64,000 nt of DNA from Plastoroseomonas hellenica (GCF_018129085.1 NZ_JAAGBB010000006.1:163008-227007); one strand, 5' to 3'. Counted from the stretch's first letter, positions 34,744-46,119 are shown. Translations and numbers: made by a program. The notes: generated by a model from the letters alone, not told the origin.

Positions 34744-36656
34744 CGGACGGCTCCGAAGAGGAAGATCGAGACGAAGGCGACAAGTCCGATGATCATCGCG
34801 AAGGCGTAGTTGGCGACGCGCCCGGTCTGCAGCCGCACCGCGCCGCGCGCGCCGTCCACCACCAGCGACGCCGCGCCGTTCGGCATGCCGTCGATGATCC
34901 GCGCATCGCCTACCTTCCAGAGGATGTAGGCGAGCTTGCGCGCCGGCCGCACGAAGATGCGGTCATAGAGCTCGTCGAAGTACCATTTGTTCAGGAGGAA
35001 CAGGTAGACGCCGCGGAACTGCGTCGCGAGCTTCGCCGGCAGCGCGGGCGCGCCCATGTAGATCGCATAGGCCAGCGCGATGCCGACCAGGCCGACGACG
35101 GTCGGCGCCAGCGGCACCCATGCCGGCACCTCATGCACGTGATGCATGATCTCGTTGCCCGCGCCGTTGACGATGGCGCCGTTCCAGAACTCTTCCCAGT
35201 GATGGCCGATGAACATCGGCGCGAAGATGTAGCCGGTGACAACAGCGCCCACCGCCAGCAGCAGCAGCGGCACCAGCATCACCCAGGGGCTCTCGTGCAC
35301 ATGCTCCATGGTGTGGTGGTCGGCACGCGGCGCGCCATGGAAGGTCAGGATGATCAGCCGCCAGGAATAGAAGGCGGTCAGGAAGGCAGCGATGATGCCG
35401 CAGGCGAAGGCATACATGCCGGTGGCGCTATGCGCGGCGAAGGCAGCCTCCAGCACGAAGTCCTTGGAGAAGTAGCCCGCGAAGAGGGGTACGCCCGCCA
35501 GCGCCAGGGAGCCCACCCACATCACCGCATAGGTGATCGGGATCTTCTTCCAGATGCCGCCCATCTTCCGGATGTCCTGCTCGTCCGACATCGCGTGGAT
35601 GACGGAGCCGGCGCCCAGGAACAGCAGCGCCTTGAAGAAGGCATGGGTGAAGAGGTGGAAGATCGCGCCCTGATAGGCGCCGACGCCCGCCGCGAAGAAC
35701 ATGTAGCCGAGCTGCGAGCAGGTCGAATAGGCGATGATGCGCTTGATGTCGTTCTGCACGCAGCCGATCGTCGCGGCAAACAGCGCGGTCGAGGCGCCGA
35801 CCACGGTGACGACGCCGAGCGCCACCGGCGCCTGCTCGAAGATCGGCGACATGCGCGCGACCAGGAAGACGCCGGCGGTCACCATGGTCGCCGCATGGAT
35901 CAGCGCGGAGACCGGCGTCGGGCCTTCCATCGCGTCCGGCAGCCAGGTGTGCAGGCCGAGCTGCGCCGACTTGCCGCAGGCGCCGAGGAACAGCAGCACA
36001 CCGATCACCTCGAGCGAACGCATGCCGAGGAAGGTGTCGGTCAGGTGCTGGTCGACGGTCGAGAAGATGCCCGCGAACTCGACCGTGCCGAAGGTCCAGA
36101 AGGTCAGCGCCAGGCCGAGCATGAAGAAGAGGTCGCCGACGCGGTTCACGATGAAGGCCTTCATCGCGGCGCGGTTGGCGCTTTCCTTCTCGTACCAGTA
36201 GCCGATCAGCAGGTAGCTCGCGAGGCCGACGCCTTCCCAGCCGAAGAAGAGCTGCACCAGGTTGTCCGCCGTCACCAGCATCAGCATCATGAAGGTAAAG
36301 AGCGAGAGGTAGCTGAAGAAGCGCGGGATCGTCGCGTCATGCGACATGTAGCCGACGCTGTAGAGGTGGATCAGGGTCGAGATGAAGGTGACCATCGCGA
36401 CCATGACGACGCTCAGCGTGTCGTAGCGCAGCGCCCAGCTCACCTCGAAACCGCCGACATCGACGAAGGTCAGCAGCTCCACCACCGTCGGCGCATGGCC
36501 GAGCGCCACCTGCACGAAGGCGAGCACGCCGCAGAGCGCGGCCAGCGCCATGAAGCCCACGGTGACCCATTGCGCGGCCCGGTCGCCGATCAGGCGGCCG
36601 AAGAAGCCGGCGATGATCGAGCCCAGCAGGGGGAAGAAGACGGCTCCGACGAACAT
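34740..36656 (-). CDS. nuoL: NADH-quinone oxidoreductase subunit L
   Basis: Distal antiporter-like subunit of complex I, with the long lateral helix at its C-terminus. Conserved segments are FFGWEGVGLASYLLIGYWYE with the helix-5 Glu, KSAQLGLHTWLPDAMEGPTPVSALIHAATMV (key parts QLGLHTWLPDAMEGPTPVSA and HAATMV) and KRIIAYSTCSQLGYM. The 638-residue length is typical. A histidine-rich loop (HHTMEHVHESPW, HHVHEVPAW) between helices is common in alphaproteobacterial NuoL. It is 5 bases after nuoK. Confidence 0.96.
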   Translation of the reverse strand: MFVGAVFFPLLGSIIAGFFGRLIGDRAAQWVTVGFMALAALCGVLAFVQVALGHAPTVVELLTFVDVGGFEVSWALRYDTLSVVMVAMVTFISTLIHLYSVGYMSHDATIPRFFSYLSLFTFMMLMLVTADNLVQLFFGWEGVGLASYLLIGYWYEKESANRAAMKAFIVNRVGDLFFMLGLALTFWTFGTVEFAGIFSTVDQHLTDTFLGMRSLEVIGVLLFLGACGKSAQLGLHTWLPDAMEGPTPVSALIHAATMVTAGVFLVARMSPIFEQAPVALGVVTVVGASTALFAATIGCVQNDIKRIIAYSTCSQLGYMFFAAGVGAYQGAIFHLFTHAFFKALLFLGAGSVIHAMSDEQDIRKMGGIWKKIPITYAVMWVGSLALAGVPLFAGYFSKDFVLEAAFAAHSATGMYAFACGIIAAFLTAFYSWRLIILTFHGAPRADHHTMEHVHESPWVMLVPLLLLAVGAVVTGYIFAPMFIGHHWEEFWNGAIVNGAGNEIMHHVHEVPAWVPLAPTVVGLVGIALAYAIYMGAPALPAKLATQFRGVYLFLLNKWYFDELYDRIFVRPARKLAYILWKVGDARIIDGMPNGAASLVVDGARGAVRLQTGRVANYAFAMIIGLVAFVSIFLFGAVR

Positions 36657-36661
36657 GCGCT

Positions 36662-36970
36662 CTAACCCCGCAAGGTGGAGATGTCCTCCACCTCGATGCT
36701 GCCGCGGTTGCGGAAGTAGACGACGACGATGGCCAGCCCGATCGCGGCCTCGGCGGCGGCGACGGTCAGGATGAACATCGCGAAGACCTGACCTGTCAGA
36801 TCATTCAGCACTGAGCTGAAGCCCACCAGGTTGATGTTCACGGCCAGCAGCAGCAGCTCGACCGACATCAGGATGACGATCACGTTCTTCCGGTTCAGGA
36901 AGATGCCGAAGACGCCGAGCACGAAGAGGATGGCACCGACCGTGAGGTAGTGCCCGAGGCCGATCGCCAT
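36662..36970 (-). CDS. nuoK: NADH-quinone oxidoreductase subunit K
   Basis: Small membrane subunit with three helices in the complex I proton path. Conserved glutamates are in [11 protein letters not shown] (near residue 38) and [13 protein letters not shown] (near 73). The ATG at 36970, one base after the nuoJ stop, gives the standard 102 residues beginning [16 protein letters not shown]; an upstream frame start adds six residues within nuoJ. Confidence 0.96.
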   Translation of the reverse strand: MAIGLGHYLTVGAILFVLGVFGIFLNRKNVIVILMSVELLLLAVNINLVGFSSVLNDLTGQVFAMFILTVAAAEAAIGLAIVVVYFRNRGSIEVEDISTLRG

Positions 36971-36971
36971 C

Positions 36972-37667
36972 TCAGTGATGCCCCCCATGGCCGTGCCCGT
37001 GATCCGCCGGCTCCGGCAGCGCCTTGGGCGCCTCCGGCTCGGGCGGGCGCAGGATGCCGAGCTCGCGGAGACCCGCGCCGGTCGGCACCTTGACCAGCCC
37101 GACGCTGCCGCTGCGCGCCACCTGGGCCGCGATGTTCTGCCGGCGCGTACCCACGCGATCGCGGAGCGTCAGCACGATGGCGCCGATCATGGCGACCAGC
37201 AGCACCAGCCCGGCGAGCTGGAAGAGATAGAGGTAGTCCGTATAGAGGATGCGCCCCAGCGCCGCCGTGTTGGAGACGCCGCCACCCGGGTTCGGGTTGA
37301 GCCTGAGATCGGCCGCATCCGGCGCGAAGCGCCAGGTGCTGAGGACGAAGATCAGCTCCAGGAACAGGATGCCGCCGATCACCGCGCCGATCGGCGCGTA
37401 ACGCTGGAAGCCTTCGCGGAGCTGCGAGAAGTCGATGTCGAGCATCATCACGACGAAGAGGAACAGCACCGCGACGGCGCCGACATAGACGATGACCAGG
37501 ATCATCGCCAGGAACTCCGCCCCTGCGATCAGCATCAACGCCGCGGCGTTGAAGAAGGCGAGGATCAGGAACAGCACGCTGTGCACGGGGTTGCGGCTGC
37601 TCACCACCATGACCGCGGAGGCGATCAGGACGGCGGCGAAGGCATAGAAGGCAAGGGAGGCGATCAT
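36972..37667 (-). CDS. nuoJ: NADH-quinone oxidoreductase subunit J
   Basis: Membrane subunit with five helices. The pi-bulge helix region [21 protein letters not shown] (key part [16 protein letters not shown]) is diagnostic. The ATG at 37667 starts [15 protein letters not shown] in the first helix, 7 bases after nuoI; ATG 37691 would start inside nuoI and is less likely. Length 231, with a hydrophilic, His-rich tail ([10 protein letters not shown]) that is an extension beyond the conserved domain. Confidence 0.95.
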   Translation of the reverse strand: MIASLAFYAFAAVLIASAVMVVSSRNPVHSVLFLILAFFNAAALMLIAGAEFLAMILVIVYVGAVAVLFLFVVMMLDIDFSQLREGFQRYAPIGAVIGGILFLELIFVLSTWRFAPDAADLRLNPNPGGGVSNTAALGRILYTDYLYLFQLAGLVLLVAMIGAIVLTLRDRVGTRRQNIAAQVARSGSVGLVKVPTGAGLRELGILRPPEPEAPKALPEPADHGHGHGGHH

Positions 37668-37674
37668 CGCGGGC

Positions 37675-38160
37675 TCACCGATAAGGTGCATCGAGGCGGA
37701 GGCGCTCGGCCAGCATCGGCTCCCAGCGGTCGCCGTTATCGAGCAGCTTCTCCTTGTGGTAGATCAGCTCCTCGCGCGTCTCGGCCGCGAATTCGAGGTT
37801 CGGGCCTTCGACGATGGCATCGACCGGGCAGGCCTCCTCGCAGAGGCCGCAATAGATGCACTTCGTCATGTCGATGTCGTAGCGCGTGGTGCGGCGGCTG
37901 CCGTCCTCGCGCGGCTCGGCCTCGATGGTGATGGCCTGGGCCGGGCACACCGCCTCGCACAGCTTGCAGGCGATGCAGCGCTCCTCCCCGTTCGGATAGC
38001 GGCGCAGCGCATGCTCGCCCTTGAAGCGGGGCGAGAGGTTGCCGCGCTCGTAGGGGTAGTTCAGCGTCACCTTGGGCTTGAAGAAGTATTTCAGCGTGAG
38101 GCCCATGCCGGAGACCAGCTCCTGCAGCAGCATCGCGCGCGCGACGCGGTCGAGCATCAC
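37675..38160 (-). CDS. nuoI: NADH-quinone oxidoreductase subunit I
   Basis: Peripheral-arm subunit carrying clusters N6a and N6b. Two 4Fe-4S ferredoxin motifs are complete: [12 protein letters not shown] (about residue 62) and [12 protein letters not shown] (about 102). The amphipathic N-terminal helix [17 protein letters not shown] contacts the membrane arm. The 161-residue length is normal. A 79-base gap with a 9-bp hairpin separates it from nuoH, the largest gap inside the operon. Confidence 0.97.
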   Translation of the reverse strand: MMLDRVARAMLLQELVSGMGLTLKYFFKPKVTLNYPYERGNLSPRFKGEHALRRYPNGEERCIACKLCEAVCPAQAITIEAEPREDGSRRTTRYDIDMTKCIYCGLCEEACPVDAIVEGPNLEFAAETREELIYHKEKLLDNGDRWEPMLAERLRLDAPYR

Positions 38161-38184
38161 GGAACTCCCTTGGTATCATGCCAG

Positions 38185-38208
38185 CGGGCCGGCTTGCCGG
38201 CCGGCCCG
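38185..38208. repeat. Hairpin between nuoH and nuoI
   Basis: CGGGCCGGC and GCCGGCCCG form a perfect 9-bp stem with a 6-base loop in the only sizeable gap of the nuo operon. No T tract. It may be a processing or stability element rather than a terminator, since the operon continues. Confidence 0.5.
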
Positions 38209-38239
38209 AGGTCGCGAATGACGCGTTTGGGGGCCTGAT

Positions 38240-39250
38240 TCATGCCGGCAGCCAGCCGGTCAGCTTCAGCACCGCCGCGGTCAGTACCAGCCAGAACAGG
38301 CTGAAGGGCAGGAAGACCTTCCAGCCGAGGCGCATGAGCTGGTCGTAGCGGTAGCGCGGGAAGGTCGCGCGCACCCAGATGAAGACGAAGAGGCAGAGGC
38401 AGATCTTCGCGATGAACCAGATCGGGCCGGGGATCCAGGTCAGCGGCTCCACATGCATCGGCGGGTACCAGCCACCCAGGAACAGGATGGTGGTCAGCGC
38501 CGACATCAGGATCATGTTCGCGTATTCGCCGAGGAAGAACAGCCCGAAGGACAGGCTGCTGTATTCGACGAAGAAGCCCGCCACCAGCTCGCTCTCACCC
38601 TCCGGCAGGTCGAAGGGCGCCCGGTTCGTCTCGGCCAGCGCCGAGATGAAGAAGATGACGAACATCGGGAAGAGCGGGATGAAGAACCAGACGTTCTGCT
38701 GCGCCCGCACCACCTCGGTCAGGTTCAGCGAGCCCACGCAGAGCAGCACGGTCACGATGACGAAGCCGATCGAGACCTCGTAGCTCACCATCTGGGCTGC
38801 GCTGCGCATGGCGCCGAGGAAGGCGTATTTCGAATTCGACGCCCAGCCGGCGATGATCACGCCATAGACGCCGAGCGAGCTGATCGCGAAGAGGTAGAGG
38901 ACGCCGACATTGATGTTGGCGATCGCCCAGCCGTCATTCACGGGGATCACCGCCCAGGCGATCATCGCGAGACCGAAGGTGAGCATCGGCGCCAGCACGA
39001 AGAGGGCGCGGCTGGCGCCGGAGGGGATCACCGTCTCCTTCATCAGCATCTTCAGCGCGTCGGCGAAGGGCTGCAGCAGGCCGAAGGGCCCGACCACGTT
39101 CGGCCCCTTGCGGAGCTGCATGGCCGCCAGGACCTTGCGCTCGCCATAGGTGAGATAGGCCACCATGATGAGCAGCGGCACCAGCAGCGCCAGCGCCTGG
39201 GCCACGGTGATGACCAGGATCCCGATCGGAGAGGAGAGAAAGCCGTCCAT
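38240..39250 (-). CDS. nuoH: NADH-quinone oxidoreductase subunit H
   Basis: Membrane subunit forming much of the quinone-binding tunnel. Recognisable parts are [35 protein letters not shown] (key parts [15 protein letters not shown] and LQPFADALK), [26 protein letters not shown] (key part [16 protein letters not shown]) and [14 protein letters not shown]. The ATG at 39250 follows the nuoG stop by 5 bases and gives 336 residues; the upstream frame inside nuoG is rejected. Confidence 0.96.
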   Translation of the reverse strand: MDGFLSSPIGILVITVAQALALLVPLLIMVAYLTYGERKVLAAMQLRKGPNVVGPFGLLQPFADALKMLMKETVIPSGASRALFVLAPMLTFGLAMIAWAVIPVNDGWAIANINVGVLYLFAISSLGVYGVIIAGWASNSKYAFLGAMRSAAQMVSYEVSIGFVIVTVLLCVGSLNLTEVVRAQQNVWFFIPLFPMFVIFFISALAETNRAPFDLPEGESELVAGFFVEYSSLSFGLFFLGEYANMILMSALTTILFLGGWYPPMHVEPLTWIPGPIWFIAKICLCLFVFIWVRATFPRYRYDQLMRLGWKVFLPFSLFWLVLTAAVLKLTGWLPA

Positions 39251-39255
39251 CCCGC

Positions 39256-41310
39256 TTACTCCGCCGCCAGCCGGGGTGCCGCGCCGCCATAGATGCTGGC
39301 GCATTCCGCCATCACTTCGGAGGCGCGGGCGATGGTGTCCGCCAGGTGATAGCTCGGCAGCGCCGCGACGAAGGGCGCGCTGCCGAGGGCGACATTGCTC
39401 GCCGGCGCCGTCATGTCCGTGCAGCCGGAAGCCGGGATCGCATCCAGCGTCGCGAAGCAGGGCGCCGCCTGAGCGAGGCGCGCGCGGAGCTGCGCCAGGC
39501 TGTCATAGGGCAGCGTCTTGCCGACGCCCTCGCTGTAGGCGCGGAGGATACGCCAATCCTCCCGCGCCTCACCGGGCGGATGGATCGCGAGGAAGGCCTG
39601 CTGCGCGCGGCCTTCGGTGTTCACGTAGGTGGCGTCTTTCTCGGTATAGGCGGCACCCGGCAGGATCACGTCGGCCCGCGCCGCGGCACGGTCGCCATGG
39701 TGGCCCTGGTAGATGACGAAGGTCTCGGCCCCGATCCGCGCCGGGTCGAAGCCGTCGGCGCCGAGCAGCCAGAGCGCGTCGATATTGCCGCCCATCATGG
39801 CGCCGAGCGCCTTGCCGCCCTGCCCCGGCACGAAGCCGAGCTCCAGCGCCCCGACCTGGCCGCCGAAATGGTGCAGCATGTTGAAGCCGTGCCAGTCGGG
39901 CTTCAGCGCGCCGACCGCCTCGGCGATCTGCCAGGCGGTCGCCAGCACCGCGGCGCCGTCCGGCCGCGCAATGGCGCCGCGCCCGAGGATCACCATCGGC
40001 CGCTGCGCGTCCTTCAGCACCTCGGCGAAGCCCTGGCCGGCGAGAAGCGCGGTCAGCGTCTCCGGCCCTTCGCCCAGGACCTTTACCGGATAGGTGAAGT
40101 CGGTCTTCGGTCCGACCACGCCGACCTTGAGTTTGCCAAGGCTCCAGCGCTTGCGGATGCGTGCGTTCAGCACCGGGGCCTCGCGCCGCACATCGCTGCC
40201 GATGATCAGAAGCGCATCCGCCTCGTCGATGCCGGCGATGCCGGAATTGAAGCGGAACCAGTCGCCGCGCGACGCGTCGATCGCGGCGCCATCCTGCCGG
40301 CAGTCGAGATTGGCGCTGCCATAGGCGGCCATGAGGTCCTTCAGCGCCAGCACGCTCTCGGCATCCACCAGGTCGCCGGCGATGGCGCCGATACGGTCCC
40401 CAGGGAGTCCCTCCAGCTTCTTGGCGATGGCCGCGAAGGCTTCCGCCCAGGTCGCCGGCGCCAGCTTGCCGTCGCGCCGCACCCAGGGGCGGTCGAGACG
40501 CTTGCGCTTGAGGCCGTCGAAGGAGAAGCGGCCGCGATCGGCCATCCATTCCTCGTTCACGGCCTCGTTCACGCGCGGCAGGATGCGCATCACCTCGGGG
40601 CCGCGGCTGTCGACGCGAATTGCGGTGCCGACCGCGTCCTGGACGTCGATGCTGTCGGTCTTGCGCAGCTCCCAGGGGCGGGAGACGAAAGCGTAGGGTC
40701 GGCTGGTCAGCGCACCCACCGGGCAGATGTCGATCAGATTGCCGGAGAGCTCGCTGGTCAGAGCCTTCTCGACATAGGTACCGATCTCCATGTTCTCGCC
40801 GCGATTGGTGCCGCCGAGCTCCGGCGTGCCCGCGACCTCGGCCGCGAAGCGCACGCAGCGGGTGCACTGGATGCAGCGGGTCATGATCGTCTTGATCAGT
40901 GGCCCGACATACTTGTCCTTCACCACGCGCTTCTCTTCGCGATAGCGCGAATGGTCCATGCCATAGCCCATGGCCTGGTCCTGCAGGTCGCATTCACCGC
41001 CCTGGTCGCAGATCGGGCAATCCAGCGGATGGTTGATCAGCAGGAATTCCATCACCCCGCGGCGCGCGTTGCGCACCACGGGCGTGTCGGTGAAGACCTT
41101 CATGCCGTCCGCGACCGGATAGGCGCAGGAGGCGACGGGCTTCGGCGCGCGCTCCACCTCGACCAAGCACATGCGGCAATTGCCGGCGATCGACAGGCGC
41201 TCGTGATAGCAAAAGCGGGGAATTTCCTTCCCCGCCGCTTCGCACGCCTGCAGCACCGTGGCGCCGTTGGGGACTTCGACCTCGATGCCGTCGACTGTGA
41301 CCTTGGCCAT
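39256..41310 (-). CDS. nuoG: NADH-quinone oxidoreductase subunit G
   Basis: Largest peripheral subunit. The N-terminal 2Fe-2S domain has [20 protein letters not shown]; the His/Cys cluster N5 region has [14 protein letters not shown]; the 4Fe-4S cluster N4 is in [17 protein letters not shown] and [11 protein letters not shown]. The molybdopterin-oxidoreductase-like remainder lacks cofactor residues, as in other NuoG. Length 684, the mitochondrial/alphaproteobacterial type rather than the ~900-residue enterobacterial type. Five bases separate it from nuoF. Confidence 0.96.
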   Translation of the reverse strand: MAKVTVDGIEVEVPNGATVLQACEAAGKEIPRFCYHERLSIAGNCRMCLVEVERAPKPVASCAYPVADGMKVFTDTPVVRNARRGVMEFLLINHPLDCPICDQGGECDLQDQAMGYGMDHSRYREEKRVVKDKYVGPLIKTIMTRCIQCTRCVRFAAEVAGTPELGGTNRGENMEIGTYVEKALTSELSGNLIDICPVGALTSRPYAFVSRPWELRKTDSIDVQDAVGTAIRVDSRGPEVMRILPRVNEAVNEEWMADRGRFSFDGLKRKRLDRPWVRRDGKLAPATWAEAFAAIAKKLEGLPGDRIGAIAGDLVDAESVLALKDLMAAYGSANLDCRQDGAAIDASRGDWFRFNSGIAGIDEADALLIIGSDVRREAPVLNARIRKRWSLGKLKVGVVGPKTDFTYPVKVLGEGPETLTALLAGQGFAEVLKDAQRPMVILGRGAIARPDGAAVLATAWQIAEAVGALKPDWHGFNMLHHFGGQVGALELGFVPGQGGKALGAMMGGNIDALWLLGADGFDPARIGAETFVIYQGHHGDRAAARADVILPGAAYTEKDATYVNTEGRAQQAFLAIHPPGEAREDWRILRAYSEGVGKTLPYDSLAQLRARLAQAAPCFATLDAIPASGCTDMTAPASNVALGSAPFVAALPSYHLADTIARASEVMAECASIYGGAAPRLAAE

Positions 41311-41315
41311 CGCCC

Positions 41316-42617
41316 CTACTCCGCCGCCATCGGCATCGTCGTGTGCCGCGCCTTGTACTGCGCGATCCGTTCTTCCATCAACGGGCGGAAGTGACGGATC
41401 AGCCCCTGCACCGGCCAGACGCCGCCATCGGCCAGCGCGCAGATGGTATGGCCTTCGATGCGGCGCGTGACGTTTTCGAGAAGGTCGATCTCCTCGATCT
41501 CCGCCCTGCCCTCCACCATCCGGTCCATCAGGCGCTTCTGCCAGCCCATGCCCTCACGGCACGGCGTGCACTGGCCGCAGCTCTCATGCTTGTAGAAGGC
41601 GGCGAGACGCGCGATCGCCTTGATGAGGTCAGTGGACTTGTCCATCACGATCACGGCGGCGGTGCCAAGACCCGATTTGTGCTCGCGCAGCGCGTCGAAA
41701 TCCATCAGCACGTCGTCGCATATCGACTTCGGCAGCAGCGGCGTCGAGGACCCGCCCGGGATCACGCAGAGCAGGTTGTCCCAGCCACCGCGCACGCCGC
41801 CGGCGTGACGCTCGATGAGCTCCCGCATCGGGATGCTCATCTCCTCCTCGACATTGCAGGGCTTGTTCACATGGCCCTGGATGCAGAAGAGCTTGGTGCC
41901 GGAATTCTTCGGCCGCCCGAAGGAGGCGAACCAGGTGGCGCCGCGCCTGAGGATGGTCGGCACCACGGCGATGGTCTCGACATTGTTCACCGTGGTCGGG
42001 CAGCCATAGAGGCCGACGGCCGCCGGGAATGGCGGCTTCAGCCGCGGCATGCCCTTCTTGCCCTCGAGGCTCTCGATCAGCGCCGTCTCCTCGCCGCAGA
42101 TATAGGCGCCGGCGCCGCGGTGCAGGTAGAGGTCGAAATCCCAGCCCGAGCCCGCCGCGTTCTTGCCGAGCAGTCCCGCGTCGTAGGCCTCGTCGATCGC
42201 GGCCTGCAGGGTGACGCTCTCGTTGTAGAATTCGCCACGGATGTAGATGTAGGCGGCATGCGCGCCCATGGCGAAGGAGGCGAGCAGGCAGCCTTCGATC
42301 AGCGTGTGCGGATCATGGCGCGCGATGTCGCGGTCCTTGCAGGTGCCGGGCTCCGACTCGTCGCAATTGACGACGAGGTAGGAGGGGCGGCCGTCGCTCT
42401 GCTTCGGCATGAAGGACCACTTCATGCCGGTCGGGAAGCCGGCGCCGCCGCGGCCGCGCAGCCCTGAATTCTTCATCTCCTCGACGATCCAGTCGCGCCC
42501 CTTGGCGATGATCGCCGCGGTGCCGTCCCAGTTGCCGCGCCTGCGCGCCGCTTCCAGGTTCCACGGCTGCGCGCCGTAGAGGTTCGTGAAGATGCGGTCC
42601 TTGTCGGCGAGCGCCAT
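41316..42617 (-). CDS. nuoF: NADH-quinone oxidoreductase subunit F
   Basis: NADH- and FMN-binding subunit. NADH/FMN sites appear as [17 protein letters not shown] (key part [13 protein letters not shown]) and [19 protein letters not shown] (key part [11 protein letters not shown]). The N3 cluster is in [12 protein letters not shown] near residue 355. The ATG at 42617 gives [15 protein letters not shown] and 433 residues, the family length; the earlier in-frame ATG at 42656 lies in nuoE. Confidence 0.97.
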   Translation of the reverse strand: MALADKDRIFTNLYGAQPWNLEAARRRGNWDGTAAIIAKGRDWIVEEMKNSGLRGRGGAGFPTGMKWSFMPKQSDGRPSYLVVNCDESEPGTCKDRDIARHDPHTLIEGCLLASFAMGAHAAYIYIRGEFYNESVTLQAAIDEAYDAGLLGKNAAGSGWDFDLYLHRGAGAYICGEETALIESLEGKKGMPRLKPPFPAAVGLYGCPTTVNNVETIAVVPTILRRGATWFASFGRPKNSGTKLFCIQGHVNKPCNVEEEMSIPMRELIERHAGGVRGGWDNLLCVIPGGSSTPLLPKSICDDVLMDFDALREHKSGLGTAAVIVMDKSTDLIKAIARLAAFYKHESCGQCTPCREGMGWQKRLMDRMVEGRAEIEEIDLLENVTRRIEGHTICALADGGVWPVQGLIRHFRPLMEERIAQYKARHTTMPMAAE

Positions 42618-42621
42618 GGTC

Positions 42622-43239
42622 CTATTCCCCTGCCGCCGGAACGTCGTGGAGCACAAGCGGCCCGCCCTCCGGCGCGCTGGTCTGGCGCCCGATGGTGCTG
42701 CCCGGCTGCGGACGTTCGCCGCGGCGCAGCGCCTCGATCAGCGCGACGGTACGGTCGTAGTCGAGGTCTTCGTAGAAATCATCGTCGACCGCCAGGATCG
42801 GCGCGTTCACGCAGGCACCGAGGCATTCGACCTCGCTCAGCGTGAACAGGCCATCCTGGCTGGTATCGCCATAGCCTTTCAGGTGTCCGGCATCCTTGCA
42901 GGCGCGCAGCACGTCGTCGGAGCCGCGCAGCCAGCAGGGCGTGGTGCCGCAGACCTGCAGGTGGAAGCGCCCGATCGGCTTGGTATTGAACATGAAGTAG
43001 AAGGTCGCGACCTCATAGACGCGGATCGGCGGCATCGACAGCCGCTCGGCCACCGCATCCATCGCAACCCGCGGCACCCAGGCGCTGCCCGTCGCGCGGC
43101 CCATCTGCTTCTGTGCGATGTAGAGCAGCGGGATCACCGCGCTCGCCTGCTTCCCTTCCGGATAGCGCGCGACGATCTTCTCGATCTGCGCATTGCTGTC
43201 CGCATCGAAGGCGAAGTGGTCGGGCTCCGGATGGCTCAC
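42622..43239 (-). CDS. nuoE: NADH-quinone oxidoreductase subunit E
   Basis: Thioredoxin-like 2Fe-2S subunit (cluster N1a) paired with NuoF. The four cysteines are in [11 protein letters not shown] and [10 protein letters not shown]. The N-terminal helical domain ([30 protein letters not shown]) is complete. Length 205; the C-terminal tail after the cluster ([19 protein letters not shown]) is a common alphaproteobacterial extension. Its start overlaps nuoD by 4 bases. Confidence 0.96.
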   Translation of the reverse strand: MSHPEPDHFAFDADSNAQIEKIVARYPEGKQASAVIPLLYIAQKQMGRATGSAWVPRVAMDAVAERLSMPPIRVYEVATFYFMFNTKPIGRFHLQVCGTTPCWLRGSDDVLRACKDAGHLKGYGDTSQDGLFTLSEVECLGACVNAPILAVDDDFYEDLDYDRTVALIEALRRGERPQPGSTIGRQTSAPEGGPLVLHDVPAAGE

Positions 43240-44501
43240 CGGTCGATCTCCCCGAAGACGATGTCGAGCGAGCCGATGACGGCCACCGCATCAGCCAGCA
43301 TATGGCCCTTGGACAGCACCTCCATCGCCTGGAGATGCGCATAGCCCGGCGCGCGGATCTTGCAGCGATAGGGCCGGTTGGTGCCGTCGGAGACCATGTA
43401 CAGGCCGAACTCGCCCTTCGGCGCCTCGGTCGCCGTGTAGGTCGCACCCGCCGGCACGTGATAGCCTTCGGTGTAGAGCTTGAAGTGATGGATCAGGCTC
43501 TCCATCGAGCGCTTCATGTCGCCCCGGCTCGGCGGCACGATCTTGCTGTCCGGCACCTTGACCGGGCCCGGCTTCATCGCGGCCAGGCACTGGTCGATGA
43601 TGCGCAGCGACTGCCGCATCTCCAGCATGCGCACCAGGTACCGGTCGTAGCAGTCGCCCTGCCGACCCACCGGCACGTCGAACTCGACCCGGTCGTACAT
43701 GTCGTAGGGCTGCGCCTTGCGCAGGTCCCAGGCGCAGCCGGACGCGCGCAGGCAGGGGCCGGAGAAGCCCCAGGCGATCGCCTGCTCCGCGGTCATCACG
43801 CCGATATCGACGGTGCGCTGCTTGAAGATGCGGTTCTCGTTCAGCAGCCCTTCGAGATCGTCGAGGAAGGCCGGGAACTGCTGCGCCCAGGCGCCGATCC
43901 GGTCGATCACCTCGGGCGGGATGTCCTTGGCGACGCCGCCGGGGCGGAAGTAATTGACGTGGTAATGGCTGCCGCCCGCGGCCTCGTAGAACTCCAGCAG
44001 CTTCTCGCGCTGCTCGAAGCCCCAGAGCGAGGGCGTGATGGCACCGACGTCCAGCGCGTAGGTCGTGCAGTTCAGCAGGTGGTTCAGGATCCGCGTCAGT
44101 TCCGCGAACAGAGTGCGGAGCCATTTGGCGCGCTCCGGCACCTCGCCCTCGATGCCGAGCAGGCGCTCCGTCGCCAGCGCGAAGCTGTGCTCCATCGACA
44201 TCGGCGAGACGTAGTCCAGGCGGTCCATGTAGGGCAGCGCCTGGATATAGGTTTTGTATTCGATCAGCTTTTCGGTGCCGCGATGCAGGAGGCCGATATG
44301 CGGATCGGCCCGCTCCACCAACTCCCCCTTCAGCTCCAGGATCAGGCGCAGCACGCCATGGGCGGCCGGATGCTGGGGGCCGAAATTGATGGTGTGCGTC
44401 GCCTCCTCGCCGCTCTTGAGCTGCGTCGGTTCCTCGGCGGCGGTGAAGGGCGAGACGCCGGCGGCGGCGCGCTTCGCCAGTTCGGAAGAGGCGACGCTCA
44501 T
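43236..44501 (-). CDS. nuoD: NADH-quinone oxidoreductase subunit D
   Basis: 49-kDa homologue that with NuoB forms the quinone site. Signatures are [16 protein letters not shown] (key His-rich loop), [25 protein letters not shown] and, at the C-terminus, [14 protein letters not shown]. The ATG at 44501 overlaps the nuoC stop (ATGA) and gives 421 residues; a longer frame to 45062 is the antisense-like shadow of nuoC. About 20 residues precede the conserved core. Confidence 0.96.
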   Translation of the reverse strand: MSVASSELAKRAAAGVSPFTAAEEPTQLKSGEEATHTINFGPQHPAAHGVLRLILELKGELVERADPHIGLLHRGTEKLIEYKTYIQALPYMDRLDYVSPMSMEHSFALATERLLGIEGEVPERAKWLRTLFAELTRILNHLLNCTTYALDVGAITPSLWGFEQREKLLEFYEAAGGSHYHVNYFRPGGVAKDIPPEVIDRIGAWAQQFPAFLDDLEGLLNENRIFKQRTVDIGVMTAEQAIAWGFSGPCLRASGCAWDLRKAQPYDMYDRVEFDVPVGRQGDCYDRYLVRMLEMRQSLRIIDQCLAAMKPGPVKVPDSKIVPPSRGDMKRSMESLIHHFKLYTEGYHVPAGATYTATEAPKGEFGLYMVSDGTNRPYRCKIRAPGYAHLQAMEVLSKGHMLADAVAVIGSLDIVFGEIDR

Positions 44502-45172
44502 CGCGGACCCTCGATCTTGGCGCGATCCTCGCGCGTCAGGTGCACTTTCTCGTCGCCCGGAAGCGCGGTCATCGCCTCCCAGGGGCTCAGGAAGTCGAAG
44601 TTGCGGAAGTCCTGGGCGAGCTGGACGGGTTCGTAGACCACCTGCTTGCGGTTCTCGTCGTAGCGCAGCTCGACATGGCCCGTGAGCGGGAAGTCCTTGC
44701 GCAGCGGATGCCCTTCGAAGCCGTAATCCGTCAGGATGCGGCGCATGTCGGCGAGGCCGGCGAAGACGACGCCGTACATGTCCCAGCACTCGCGCTCGTA
44801 CCAGACGGCGACCGGCCAAAGGCCGGAGAGCGAGGGCACCGGCTGATCGCCATCGGTCGTGGTGATGACCCGGACGCGCCGGTTCAGCGACAGGCTGAGC
44901 AGGTTGCTCACCACCTCGAATCGCTCCGGCTGCTCCGGCCAGTCGACGCCGCAGATGTCCATGAGCTGCTCGAAGGCGAAGCGCGGATCGTCGCGCAGCA
45001 TCGCGTGCAGCGATGCCCATTGCGCGCGCGCCACGCGCAGCACCAGCTCCGCGCCGCCGCACGCGAGGGTGACGGAGGAGACGGCCGCGCCGGCGGCCTT
45101 CGCGATCTCCTCGCCGAGCACCAGCAACGGATTGGGCGCCGCCGCGGGGGTTTCGGTCGTCGGGTCAGCCAC
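44498..45172 (-). CDS. nuoC: NADH-quinone oxidoreductase subunit C
   Basis: 30-kDa homologue. Conserved parts are [26 protein letters not shown] and the signature [38 protein letters not shown] (key parts ERECWDMYG and [17 protein letters not shown]). No ATG fits; GTG at 45172, overlapping the nuoB stop by 8 bases, gives 224 residues. The frame to 45334 is inside nuoB and lacks conserved sequence. Confidence 0.94.
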   Translation of the reverse strand: MADPTTETPAAAPNPLLVLGEEIAKAAGAAVSSVTLACGGAELVLRVARAQWASLHAMLRDDPRFAFEQLMDICGVDWPEQPERFEVVSNLLSLSLNRRVRVITTTDGDQPVPSLSGLWPVAVWYERECWDMYGVVFAGLADMRRILTDYGFEGHPLRKDFPLTGHVELRYDENRKQVVYEPVQLAQDFRNFDFLSPWEAMTALPGDEKVHLTREDRAKIEGPR

Positions 45173-45719
45173 GGAGGATGCTCCCGGTACGGCGGATCTT
45201 CTTCTGGAGCTGCAGAATGCCGTAGACCAGCGCCTCCGCGGTCGGCGGGCAGCCCGGCACATAGACATCGACCGGCACGATCCGGTCGCAGCCGCGCACC
45301 ACGCTGTAGCTGTAGTGGTAATAGCCGCCGCCATTGGCGCAGGAACCCATGGAGATGACCCAGCGCGGCTCGGCCATCTGGTCGTAGACCTTGCGCAGCG
45401 CGGGGGCCATCTTGTTGGTCAGCGTGCCGGCCACGATCATCACGTCCGACTGCCGGGGCGAGCCGCGCGGGATCGCGCCGAAGCGGTCGAGGTCGTAGCG
45501 CGCCATATAGGCATGGATCATCGGCACGGCGCAGCAGGCGAGGCCGAAGGTCATCGGCCAGAGGCTGCCGGTGCGCGCCCAGTTCACCACCTTGTCGATA
45601 TTGGCGACGATGAAGCCCTTGTCCTCGATCTCGCCGGTGATGCCCTTCACGACCGCGTCCTGCGCCGGTCCCGGCGGCAGGTGGTCCTTGTTCCAGGCGA
45701 TGTCGGTGGAACCGCTCAT
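45165..45719 (-). CDS. nuoB: NADH-quinone oxidoreductase subunit B
   Basis: Carries cluster N2, the final electron donor to quinone. Ligand cysteines are in [10 protein letters not shown] (adjacent pair), [11 protein letters not shown] and [10 protein letters not shown]. The 184-residue length is normal. The start gives [17 protein letters not shown]. It lies 31 bases after nuoA. Confidence 0.97.
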   Translation of the reverse strand: MSGSTDIAWNKDHLPPGPAQDAVVKGITGEIEDKGFIVANIDKVVNWARTGSLWPMTFGLACCAVPMIHAYMARYDLDRFGAIPRGSPRQSDVMIVAGTLTNKMAPALRKVYDQMAEPRWVISMGSCANGGGYYHYSYSVVRGCDRIVPVDVYVPGCPPTAEALVYGILQLQKKIRRTGSILRG

Positions 45720-45750
45720 CGGGTGTCTCCTGCGGGCAATTGGGCGCCGC

Positions 45751-46119
45751 TCATTCCCAGTCGAGGGCGCCTTTGCGCCACTCGTAGATGAAACCGACGG
45801 TGAGCACCCCGAGGAAGCCCATCATCGAGCCGAAGCCGAGCCAGCCGATATCCCCGAGCGCCACCGCCCAGGGGAAGAGGAAGGCGACCTCCAGGTCGAA
45901 GATGATGAAGAGGATCGCCACCAGGTAGAACCGCACGTCGAAGCGGCGGCGGGTGTCGTCGAAGGGCTCGAAGCCGCATTCGTAGGTGGAGAGCTTCTCC
46001 GCATCCGGCTTCTGCTTCGCTGCCAGAACGGAACCGCCGACCATGGCGATGGCGATGCCGGCAGCGATTCCGAGGAAGACGAGGATCGGGAAGTACTCGG
46101 CAAGGAGCGGCTGCGTCAT
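45751..46119 (-). CDS. nuoA: NADH-quinone oxidoreductase subunit A
   Basis: First gene of the complex I operon; small membrane subunit with three helices. Conserved loop [41 protein letters not shown] (key parts [22 protein letters not shown] and [11 protein letters not shown]) is diagnostic. The 122-residue length is normal. The 235 bases to tRNA-Asp hold a terminator hairpin (46299-46339) and must hold the operon promoter; TTGGAT and TATGGC near 46257-46231 are possible boxes, but with 15-base spacing, so I do not annotate them. Confidence 0.96.
   Translation of the reverse strand: MTQPLLAEYFPILVFLGIAAGIAIAMVGGSVLAAKQKPDAEKLSTYECGFEPFDDTRRRFDVRFYLVAILFIIFDLEVAFLFPWAVALGDIGWLGFGSMMGFLGVLTVGFIYEWRKGALDWE

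Noticed and set aside
39346..41394. Long plus-strand open frame opposite nuoG
   Set aside because: Shadow caused by GC-rich codon use; nuoG has its complete iron-sulfur motifs on the minus strand.
43236..45062. NuoC-NuoD fusion suggested by an extended nuoD frame
   Set aside because: The extra 187 codons are an out-of-frame reading of nuoC, which is itself intact; the nuoC stop and nuoD start overlap as ATGA.
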